Below, one piece after another: positions 1 through 5,617 of a stretch of 11,845 bases of DNA. Source of the DNA: Melioribacteraceae bacterium (lineage in GTDB: Bacteria; Bacteroidota; Ignavibacteria; Ignavibacteriales; Melioribacteraceae); assembly GCA_015486905.1 (NCBI GenBank), contig WFQV01000478.1, positions 1 through 11,845 on the forward strand, in the 5' to 3' direction. The translations under genes and the position numbers were made by a program. The first letter of the stretch is position 1, and each line of letters starts with the position of its first letter. The notes under the pieces are model-generated. The model worked only from the letters and a program-made list of their open reading frames with translations. It did not search any database and was not told where the DNA came from.

Positions 1-3
1 GTA

Positions 4-36
4 TTGACATAGATGTTTTTTTTTAGTAAATATTAT
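4..36 (+). promoter_or_regulatory. possible promoter of the OmpA-like gene
   Basis: A perfect TTGACA lies at 4-9. At normal spacing the -10 candidate is only TAAATA (27-32, 17-nt spacer). A better TATTAT (31-36) has a 21-nt spacer, which would be long for E. coli-type promoters but is in the range described for Bacteroidota promoters (-33 TTG and -7 TAnnTTTG). The predicted leader would be about 60 nt. The TTGACA is seen directly; the promoter role is inference, and the -10 is weak. Confidence 0.35.
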
Positions 37-105
37 TCAATTAAAAAGATTTTTCGGGAGAAAATGTTAAACAATTATTTAAAAACCAATAAAAGAGGCG
101 GAGTC

Positions 106-1212
106 ATGAAAAAACTCTCTATTTTATTAGTCTTTTCTTTTCTTTTCTTTTTAGGAACCAGCAATGCTCAGGTCCCCACAAACAGTTGGAGTTTCGGGTT
201 CGGTGTACGTTATCCTCACATGATTAATGCAAACTATCAACGTGCCGAAGATAACTACGGCGGTTTCCTTTCCTTGCAAAGAAATTTCACCGAGCATGTC
301 GGTTTGCGTTTTGCGTTGGGATATATGAACATGCGAGGCAAATACTTGGGTTCAAATATCACCGATAACTATTTCATAGGGAATTTTGATTTAATGTATT
401 ATTTTGTCCCTTGTGAAAAAGTTTCACCATATTTCAGCGTTGGCGTTGGATATGCCTATATGTCTTTTAATAATCAACCCCCAAGTATGAAAAGCAGTGA
501 CCTTGACTATGAAATAGCTGGGGCAATTGGCGTTGAATTCCGCATTAACAAAAAATGGCATTTAAATACGGAATTGGCTTACCATACAATGTCAAACGAT
601 CATTTCGAAGGTGTGGGTGGCGTTTCTTATGGGGGACTTTTAGGCACGCGGGAAAATGCCTATATGTTTTTTGATGCAGGTGCCAAATATTATTTCAAAC
701 AAGGTGCACCTTCCAAAATTTGCCAGCTGTACGAAGGTATTCGTTTAGAGAAGATGCCGGAAACTGTTGACTACGAGAGAATAGAAAATATTGTTAAAAA
801 GTATATTCCTCGCGAAGTTGTCAAGGAAGTTATTTCTCCTGAAGTTAAAAATGCAATTGCCGCCTCTGCTGCTCATCGCTGGGTATTGGTTGGCGTTAAT
901 TTCGACTTCAATAGCGCTAAACTGAAATCCGAATCTTACCCGATTTTGTTCCATGCTTTGCAGGCATTATTACAAAATCCGGATATGAAAGTTGAAATTC
1001 AAGGTTACACCGATAACATTGGACCGGAAAGATACAATGTAAAACTTTCGGAGCGTAGAGCTCAAACCGTTAAGAATTATTTGGTTGCTCACGGAGTCGC
1101 CGCAAGTCGTTTGACAGTTAAAGGCTTCGGTTCGGCTAATCCGGTAGCAAGCAACAAGACTGCCGATGGCAGAGCAATGAATCGAAGAATAGAATTCAAA
1201 GTGATTAAGTAA
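106..1212 (+). CDS. OmpA-family outer-membrane protein (beta-barrel plus peptidoglycan-binding domain)
   Basis: This 368-residue protein probably ties the outer membrane to peptidoglycan. The start at 106 is chosen over in-frame ATGs at 13 and 64 because it opens directly with a signal peptide (MKKLSILLVF..., cleavage near SNA-Q at residue 21) and has AGAGG at 94-98 with 7-nt spacing. Residues of about 25-205 alternate aromatic/hydrophobic and polar residues as in an 8-stranded barrel, ending in a YYF-type strand. A charged linker follows (about 220-255). The OmpA C-terminal domain covers about 258-368 and carries NFDFNSAKL (265-273) and GYTDNIG (300-306). D303 and R318 have the same 15-residue spacing as the Asp/Arg pair that binds diaminopimelate in Acinetobacter OmpA. 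There are no thrombospondin type 3 calcium repeats in the linker. The gene is monocistronic, with its own terminator. The exact barrel function (pore or structural) cannot be told. Confidence 0.93.
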   Translation: MKKLSILLVFSFLFFLGTSNAQVPTNSWSFGFGVRYPHMINANYQRAEDNYGGFLSLQRNFTEHVGLRFALGYMNMRGKYLGSNITDNYFIGNFDLMYYFVPCEKVSPYFSVGVGYAYMSFNNQPPSMKSSDLDYEIAGAIGVEFRINKKWHLNTELAYHTMSNDHFEGVGGVSYGGLLGTRENAYMFFDAGAKYYFKQGAPSKICQLYEGIRLEKMPETVDYERIENIVKKYIPREVVKEVISPEVKNAIAASAAHRWVLVGVNFDFNSAKLKSESYPILFHALQALLQNPDMKVEIQGYTDNIGPERYNVKLSERRAQTVKNYLVAHGVAASRLTVKGFGSANPVASNKTADGRAMNRRIEFKVIK

Positions 1213-1219
1213 ATTTATT

Positions 1220-1249
1220 AAGGACGCCAAATCGGCGTCCTTTTTTTTA
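1220..1249 (+). terminator. intrinsic terminator of the OmpA-like gene
   Basis: GGACGCC (1222-1228) pairs perfectly with GGCGTCC (1234-1240) around a 5-nt loop. The stem can be extended by A-T pairs, and eight T follow at 1241-1248. It lies 9 nt after the stop codon. This is a textbook Rho-independent terminator. Confidence 0.93.
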
Positions 1250-1250
1250 T

Positions 1251-1280
1251 CCTTTAATTTTATCCGTGAGATAAGGAAGG
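1251..1280 (+). promoter_or_regulatory. PyrR-binding loop (anti-antiterminator) in the pyr leader
   Basis: The RNA can fold with a lower stem CCTT (1251-1254)/AAGG (1277-1280), a 3-nt 5'-side bulge TAA (1255-1257), an upper stem TTTTATC (1258-1264)/GATAAGG (1270-1276, two G.U pairs at its base) and a loop CGTGA (1265-1269). This matches the layout of Bacillus PyrR-binding loops: 5'-side bulge, short upper stem, and the conserved core ARUCCNGNGAGGYU. Here the core reads UAUCC-GUGAGAUA, with the N after UCC missing, so the loop is five nucleotides and not six. It sits about 70 nt upstream of pyrR, as expected. PyrR with bound UMP should stabilise it and so favour the downstream terminator. The fold is seen in the sequence; the binding is inference. 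Confidence 0.72.
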
Positions 1281-1315
1281 AAAAGTGAAAAATAATTACA
1301 AAAAGAAATTAGGAG

Positions 1316-1351
1316 CCTCTTTAACCTTTAAGGTTAAAGGGGATTTTTTTT
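1316..1351 (+). terminator. pyr attenuator terminator, covering the pyrR ribosome binding site
   Basis: CCTCTTTAACC (1316-1326) pairs with GGTTAAAGGGG (1332-1342), 11 bp with one T.G pair, around the loop TTTAA. Then comes A and eight T (1344-1351) that run straight into the ATG at 1352. The 3' arm contains the only good Shine-Dalgarno sequence for pyrR (AAAGGGG, 1336-1342). A competing antiterminator is possible: AAGG (1273-1276) with CCTT (1325-1328), plus AAGGA (1277-1281) with TCTTT (1318-1322), with a 2-nt bulge. It would use the 3' arm of the PyrR loop and the 5' arm of this terminator. The terminator shape is clear; the switching is inferred. Confidence 0.85.
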
Positions 1352-1894
1352 ATGAAAATTAAAGCTCAAATAATAGACGAAATAGGTTTGCAAAGAACTA
1401 TTACCCGCTTGGCGCATGAAATAATTGAACGCAATAAGGGAGTTGATAATCTTGTTTTGCTCGGAATGAGAACCAGGGGGGAATTCCTCGCGAACAGACT
1501 TAAAAATAAAATAAAAGAAATTGACGGAAAAGAAATTCCGACGGGAGTTTTGGATGTAACGCTTTACAGAGATGATTTCCGTACGAGAATTAAACAGCCC
1601 GAAGTCTCGGTTTCAAATATTACTTTTGATATTAATGAGAAAGATGTGATTTTAGCTGACGATGTGCTTTACACCGGCAGAACGGCACGCGCGGCGCTCG
1701 ATGCAATAATGGACTTCGGACGACCGAGAACCGTACAGCTTTGTGTACTTGTAGATAGAGGACATCGGGAATTTCCGATTAAAGCCGATTATGTGGGCAG
1801 AAATATTCCGACTTCCCTTAATGAAGAAGTTAAAGTTAAAATGAAAGAAATAGACGAAACCGACGGCGTTTTCCTTATCGATTCGTCAATTTAA
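1352..1894 (+). CDS. pyrR: bifunctional pyr operon regulator / uracil phosphoribosyltransferase PyrR
   Basis: PyrR binds UMP/UTP and then the leader RNA of pyr genes to lower their expression. Many homologues also convert uracil and PRPP to UMP. The 180 residues equal the family's usual length. The PRPP loop is DVILADDVLYTGRT at 98-111, with the LYRDD segment at 71-75 and VDRGHRE at 134-140. T18, R19, H22 and R27 fall in the N-terminal block TITRLAHEIIERNKG, which has the same numbering as Bacillus subtilis PyrR, where residues of this block have been implicated in RNA binding (from memory). RNA regulation is thus plausible here, in line with the attenuator-like leader immediately upstream. 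It is the first gene of the pyrR-pyrB-pyrC operon, with a 14-nt gap to pyrB. The ribosome binding site is AAAGGGG (1336-1342), buried in the attenuator hairpin. Confidence 0.96.
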   Translation: MKIKAQIIDEIGLQRTITRLAHEIIERNKGVDNLVLLGMRTRGEFLANRLKNKIKEIDGKEIPTGVLDVTLYRDDFRTRIKQPEVSVSNITFDINEKDVILADDVLYTGRTARAALDAIMDFGRPRTVQLCVLVDRGHREFPIKADYVGRNIPTSLNEEVKVKMKEIDETDGVFLIDSSI

Positions 1895-1908
1895 TTTAAA
1901 GGAGAATT

Positions 1909-2829
1909 ATGGCTCTTTCATCTAATCATTTACTGGGATTGTACGATATCCCGGTGGAAGACATTCGACTGATACTCGATACGGCTAAAACTTTTAGAGA
2001 GGTGCTTGAAAGACAGATTAAGAAAGTTCCTACTTTACAAGGTCAAACCGTACTAAACTTATTTTTTGAAGCATCTACCCGCACAAGACTTTCTTTTGAA
2101 TTAGCCGAAAAAAGATTGTCGGCAGATACTATTAACTTTTCTAAATCCGGAAGCAGCGTGCAAAAAGGGGAAACGTTTAAAGATACCGTTAATAACATCC
2201 TTTCAATGAAAGTTGACATTATCGTTGTCAGGCATGAATCGGCTGGGGTGCCACAATTTTTGACAAGATTCACAGAGGCAAAAATAATTAATGCGGGGGA
2301 TGGCAGACACGAACACCCAACCCAAGCATTGCTCGACATTTATTCAATTGAGGAAAAACTTGGCGATTTAAAAGGTAAAAAAGTTTGTATCGTGGGGGAT
2401 ATTGCTCATTCAAGAGTTGCCCTTTCGAACATTTTTGCATTAAATAAATTGGGTGCTAAAGTCTCTGTTTGCGGACCGCTTACTATGATTCCCCTTGAGA
2501 TTCAAAAGTTCGGAGTAAAAGTTTACCACAATATCGACAAAGCAATTTCGGAAAACGATGTTTTAAACGTTCTAAGAATTCAACTTGAAAGAGAAGCCGG
2601 CTTCTCGATTCCTAATCTAAGGGAATACAGGGAATATTTCGGAATTAATACCGAGAGAATTGAAAAGAACAACAAAGATATTTTGATTCTTCACCCAGGT
2701 CCCATTAACCGTGGAATTGAGTTATCATCCGACGTTGCCGATGGCCCTTACCAGATAATCCTCGACCAGGTTACAAACGGTGTCGCAATTAGAATGGCAA
2801 TCCTTTATTTATTAGGAACAAAAAATTAG
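1909..2829 (+). CDS. pyrB: aspartate carbamoyltransferase, catalytic chain
   Basis: PyrB joins carbamoyl phosphate and L-aspartate to give N-carbamoyl-aspartate, the committed step of pyrimidine synthesis in the cytoplasm. At 306 residues it has the normal length of a catalytic chain. The carbamoyl-phosphate site STRTR is at 56-60 (in FFEASTRTRLSFE), followed by the GSSVQKGET loop (81-89, with K86), HPTQALLD (136-143), SRV (168-170), RIQLER (223-228) and HPGPINRG (262-269). All expected catalytic motifs are intact. No regulatory chain (pyrI) follows, so UTP/CTP allostery of the E. coli type is not expected, and control would come from PyrR. A good ribosome site AAAGGAG (1898-1904) precedes the ATG. 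The next gene, pyrC, starts 9 nt after the stop. Confidence 0.97.
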   Translation: MALSSNHLLGLYDIPVEDIRLILDTAKTFREVLERQIKKVPTLQGQTVLNLFFEASTRTRLSFELAEKRLSADTINFSKSGSSVQKGETFKDTVNNILSMKVDIIVVRHESAGVPQFLTRFTEAKIINAGDGRHEHPTQALLDIYSIEEKLGDLKGKKVCIVGDIAHSRVALSNIFALNKLGAKVSVCGPLTMIPLEIQKFGVKVYHNIDKAISENDVLNVLRIQLEREAGFSIPNLREYREYFGINTERIEKNNKDILILHPGPINRGIELSSDVADGPYQIILDQVTNGVAIRMAILYLLGTKN

Positions 2830-2838
2830 GAATAAGAA

Positions 2839-4131
2839 ATGAAAATTCTCCTGCAGAACATAACGATTTTTGACCCCTCGGGAATAAAGAATGAAAAGAA
2901 AGATTTGTTAATTGAAAACGGAACAATTTTTGAAATAAGCGATTCAATTAAAACGGATTCTTCGTTTCGCAGTTTCGATTTCGACGGCTGCTATTGCACC
3001 CCCGGCTTTTTCGATATGCATGTACACTTGCGTGAACCGGGAAGGGAAGATGAAGAAACAATCTTAACGGGAGCCAATGCTGCAGCTAACGGTGGAATTA
3101 CCGGAGTAGCTTGTATGCCTAACACAAATCCCACTGTGGATAGTGCAAGCACTGTTAAATTTATTAAAGAAAAAGCTGCGGAACATTTGGTTGACGTTTT
3201 TCCCATTGCCGCTGCAACAAAAGACAGAAAGGGAGAAGCGCTTTCACCGATGGCAGAATTAAAAGATTCCGGTGCCGTTGCTTTCTCCGATGACGGCGTT
3301 GCCATTAAAAATGCTTTTATTCTGCGCAAAGCGATGGAATATTCCAAAATGTTGGAACTACCGATTATCGAGCATTGTGAGGATGAATCCTTAGCCGGCG
3401 GTGCAATGAACGAAGGAGAAACATCTACAAAACTCGGACTTCCCCCCGTCCCCTCGGTGGCGGAGGACTTAATTGTAATGCGGGATATTTTAATGGCGGA
3501 ATATTTAAATGCGAAAGTCCACATTGCGCACGTCAGCACTAAAAAATCGGTCGAACTCGTCAGGGAAGCTAAAACTCGGGGAGTACAAATTACTGCCGAA
3601 GTCACACCGCATCATTTTACTTTAACGGAGGAAAGTCTATATTCTTACGACACTAACTTTAAAATGAATCCGCCGTTAAGAAGCAAGGAGGATGTAGAAG
3701 CTATCTTGGAAGGATTGAAAGACGGAACAATCGATGTAATTGCAAGTGATCACGCACCACATTCACCCGAAGAGAAAAACTTCGAATTCATTTACGCTCC
3801 CAACGGAATAATAGGTCTTGAAACAATAATCGGGCTTGCTTTAACGGAACTTTACAACAAAAAGATTCTTACATTGCCGCAAATAGCCGAGAAATTAATT
3901 ATTAATCCGAGGAAAATATTGAAACTTCCGATACCTAAAATTGCCGAAGGAGAGAAAGCCAATCTTTCAATCTTTAACCCCGATTTAATTTGGACGGTGG
4001 ACGCTTCAAAATTTAAATCTAAATCCAGAAATACACCGTTCGATAAAAAGATTCTAACGGGAAAGGCAATAGCTGCTATAAATAACGGTAAAATGTTTTA
4101 CGAAGATGAATTCATCTCTTTAGAAAAATAA
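2839..4131 (+). CDS. pyrC: dihydroorotase (type I, zinc amidohydrolase)
   Basis: Dihydroorotase cyclises N-carbamoyl-aspartate to dihydroorotate, the step after PyrB. The 430-residue length and motif set mark the type I enzyme and not the shorter E. coli-type. Metal ligands are visible: HVHLREPG (61-68; H61 and H63), an Asp in FSDDG (149-153), H179 in IIEHCED, H231 in HIAHVST (228-234) and D304 in ASDHAPH (302-308). NPPLR (277-281) contributes to substrate binding in the family. The lysine carboxylated in some dihydroorotases is not seen at the equivalent position; the SDDG aspartate is expected to bridge the metals, as in Aquifex. The ribosome site is poor: AGGA (2828-2831) overlaps the pyrB stop codon, suggesting translational coupling. 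No convincing terminator follows. Other pyr genes (carAB, pyrD, pyrE, pyrF) are not in the window. Confidence 0.96.
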   Translation: MKILLQNITIFDPSGIKNEKKDLLIENGTIFEISDSIKTDSSFRSFDFDGCYCTPGFFDMHVHLREPGREDEETILTGANAAANGGITGVACMPNTNPTVDSASTVKFIKEKAAEHLVDVFPIAAATKDRKGEALSPMAELKDSGAVAFSDDGVAIKNAFILRKAMEYSKMLELPIIEHCEDESLAGGAMNEGETSTKLGLPPVPSVAEDLIVMRDILMAEYLNAKVHIAHVSTKKSVELVREAKTRGVQITAEVTPHHFTLTEESLYSYDTNFKMNPPLRSKEDVEAILEGLKDGTIDVIASDHAPHSPEEKNFEFIYAPNGIIGLETIIGLALTELYNKKILTLPQIAEKLIINPRKILKLPIPKIAEGEKANLSIFNPDLIWTVDASKFKSKSRNTPFDKKILTGKAIAAINNGKMFYEDEFISLEK

Positions 4132-4240
4132 TTGTCTTCAACACTAAACAATTATTCTTTTGTTTTAGACAGATATTTTGTTTTGCTTCTAAGATTTTTA
4201 TTTTTTTTTGATATTTTATCTTGGCATTAAAATTGAGCTA

Positions 4241-4258
4241 TTCCTGTAAAAACAGGAG
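4241..4258 (+). promoter_or_regulatory. hairpin enclosing the ribosome binding site of the FN3 lipoprotein
   Basis: TTCCTGT (4241-4247) can pair with ACAGGAG (4252-4258, one T.G pair at the base) around AAAA. The 3' arm includes GGAG (4255-4258), the only Shine-Dalgarno candidate, 9 nt before the ATG at 4268. The rest of the 136-nt gap after pyrC is T-rich; I see no clear promoter or terminator in it. The pairing is visible, but with only 5 strong pairs its effect is uncertain. Confidence 0.4.
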
Positions 4259-4267
4259 AATAAAAAA

Positions 4268-5092
4268 ATGAAACGTTTAGGTAAAACTATTTTAGCTTTG
4301 TTCGGCTTTTCGTTTTTATTTTTAGTAGGATGCTCGAAGCAAATAACCGAATATGATGTTACTCCCCCTTCACCGCCTACAAATATTCGAACAGTTACGG
4401 GTGACAACAGGGTCGATTTGTATTGGGACCCCAGCCCGCAATCGGACGTTGCAGGCTACAATGTTTACGTGGCTTCTTCTTACCATGGGAAATATCAGCT
4501 AATTGGTAATACGGATGAAACTTATTATGTCGATTACGATGCACAAAATGGAGTTACCTATTACTACGCGGTAACGGCTTACGATTACAACGGTAACGAA
4601 AGTGATCTTAGTACGGATGTTGTTTACGATACTCCCCGCCCGGAAGGATTTAACCAATCTATTTCCGACTTCAGGCGATTCCCTTCAATTGCAGGTTACT
4701 CCTTTACCAATTTTTCCGTTGTGCCTTACAACGATGATAATTGTGATTTCTTTTTCGAAAACGATAGCGGTTATTTCTACCTTGACGTCTGGGACGATTC
4801 CGACATTCAAGATATGGGAGAGACGACAGATATTTATGATGTTTCTCAAGCTCCCCTCTCGGGTTGGGTGGCTTTGGTTCCCGGGGATAATATTAAATAC
4901 GTTCAAGCAATCGAGGGGCACACTTATGTAATTTGGACTTGGGACAATCACTTTGCCAAAGTTCGCATTTCACTGATTACTCCCGAAAGAATTGTCTTCG
5001 ACTGGGCTTACCAAACAGCGGAAGGGAACCCCGAACTTAAATCCAAAAGAACGGGGATAAGAAGCCGTCATACTTCTGTTCAAAGAAAGTGA
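4268..5092 (+). CDS. lipoprotein with one fibronectin type III domain
   Basis: The 274-residue protein starts with a short basic N-terminus, a hydrophobic stretch (about 8-20) and the lipobox LVGC with C22 as the lipidated residue, so it should be anchored in a membrane of the envelope. A fibronectin type III domain covers about 33-121: PSPPTNIRTV opening, VDLYWDPS strand, YNVYVAS, then TYYYAVTAYDYNGNES. A second domain (about 128-252) is rich in Asp and aromatics (for example WDDSDIQD, VIWTWDNH and FDWAYQT) and I do not recognise it. The last 17 residues are strongly basic (seven Lys/Arg). The function is unknown; a carbohydrate- or protein-binding envelope role is a guess from the FN3 fold. 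It has its own ribosome site and a terminator downstream, so it appears to be a single-gene unit between the pyr operon and the kinase cluster. Confidence 0.88.
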   Translation: MKRLGKTILALFGFSFLFLVGCSKQITEYDVTPPSPPTNIRTVTGDNRVDLYWDPSPQSDVAGYNVYVASSYHGKYQLIGNTDETYYVDYDAQNGVTYYYAVTAYDYNGNESDLSTDVVYDTPRPEGFNQSISDFRRFPSIAGYSFTNFSVVPYNDDNCDFFFENDSGYFYLDVWDDSDIQDMGETTDIYDVSQAPLSGWVALVPGDNIKYVQAIEGHTYVIWTWDNHFAKVRISLITPERIVFDWAYQTAEGNPELKSKRTGIRSRHTSVQRK

Positions 5093-5115
5093 AAGATAAC
5101 GTTAAAAATTATTAC

Positions 5116-5148
5116 AAAGGCATATCCGAAAGGGTATGCTTTTTTATT
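5116..5148 (+). terminator. intrinsic terminator after the FN3 lipoprotein
   Basis: GCATATCC (5120-5127) pairs with GGGTATGC (5132-5139), 8 bp with one T.G pair, closed by a GAAA tetraloop. AAA (5116-5118) lies upstream and six T lie downstream (5140-5145). The stem starts 27 nt after the stop codon. It separates the lipoprotein from the DUF4783-kinase-helicase group. Confidence 0.92.
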
Positions 5149-5191
5149 GCCATTTTACTATTTTATTTAATTGAAAAATTGAGAATTCCAA

Positions 5192-5611
5192 ATGAAAGAT
5201 TTTAAGCTTCGTATTTCACTTTTTGTCGTATCCTTTTTTACGATGGTAGCGGCTAGTAATGCTCAGTCCAATGATGCCGGTAGGGTATTTCGCGACCTGC
5301 AAGCCGCTTTCAACGAAAGTGACGTCTCAATTGTCTCGGTATATCTTTCCGACGAAACCTACATTTCCTTGCTTAATTCTTATTCCGATTACTATTCCAG
5401 AAGCCAGGCTTTTTACGTACTTAAAGAATTTGTAACTTTCTTTTCACCGATGCGGATGAAGCTCAGGCACATCTCTGTCAACACTTCATCGCCTTATGCT
5501 TGGGGCACGCTGTTCTATTCCGAAAGAGGGAAAAACAAATCGGCGAAAGTTTTTGTTTCCGTCTCAAAAGTGAAAGGCAAATTTGTAATCTCACAACTTA
5601 CAATAAATTGA
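5192..5611 (+). CDS. secreted DUF4783-like protein
   Basis: The 139-residue protein begins with a signal peptide (basic MKDFKLR, a hydrophobic core of about 8-20, and a likely cleavage after ASNA, before Q25). The mature part has the layout I associate with DUF4783, a small NTF2-like family of Bacteroidota and relatives. That layout is a helix containing a 'DLQAAFNESD' type segment, a conserved SRSQAFYVLKEF block (about 69-80), then FFSP and strands ending in KGKFVISQLTIN. There are no catalytic residues that I can name. The start is set by the signal peptide; the ribosome site is weak (GAG at 5180-5182). It is followed after 6 nt by the large histidine kinase, so the two are almost surely co-transcribed. 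The family name is from memory and moderately sure; the molecular role is unknown. Confidence 0.85.
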   Translation: MKDFKLRISLFVVSFFTMVAASNAQSNDAGRVFRDLQAAFNESDVSIVSVYLSDETYISLLNSYSDYYSRSQAFYVLKEFVTFFSPMRMKLRHISVNTSSPYAWGTLFYSERGKNKSAKVFVSVSKVKGKFVISQLTIN

Positions 5612-5617
5612 AAGTAA

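Noticed and set aside
13..105. In-frame upstream starts (13 and 64) that would extend the OmpA-like protein by up to 31 residues
   Set aside because: The extension would bury the signal peptide behind a polar, Lys-rich segment, and 106 has its own ribosome site at a proper distance.
1111..1140. TTGACA (1111-1116) with GCTAAT 18 nt downstream, a possible pyr promoter inside the OmpA gene
   Set aside because: It lies in conserved coding sequence of the OmpA domain, the -10 matches only 4 of 6, and its transcript would still meet the OmpA terminator. It remains only a weak candidate.
2991..3605. 204-residue open frame on the - strand
   Set aside because: It is fully inside pyrC, whose catalytic motifs are intact over the same bases. 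The antisense product has no recognisable motif.
4144..4168. Inverted repeat CTAAACAA/TTGTTTTAG after pyrC as a possible operon terminator
   Set aside because: The stem is A-T rich with a one-base bulge, and no T run follows the stem, so it would not work well as an intrinsic terminator.
4217..4224. TATCTTGG as a Bacteroidota-type -7 box (TAnnTTTG)
   Set aside because: It matches all but one of the fixed bases but there is no TTG-type element 19-21 nt upstream, and T-rich DNA gives such matches by chance.
4221..4238. Sigma-54-like -24/-12 element (TTGGCATT, AAAA, TTGAG) before the FN3 lipoprotein
   Set aside because: The -24 part and spacing fit, but the key GC at -12 is GA, and no enhancer-like repeats are seen upstream. 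It is too weak to annotate.
4602..4931. 109-residue + strand frame inside the lipoprotein gene
   Set aside because: It is out of frame with a gene supported by a lipobox and FN3 domain, and has no ribosome site or known motif.
5147..5171. TTGCCA (5147-5152) and TTTAAT (5166-5171) as promoter for the DUF4783-kinase-helicase group
   Set aside because: Spacing is only 13 nt. A promoter is expected here because a terminator precedes the group, but I cannot place it.
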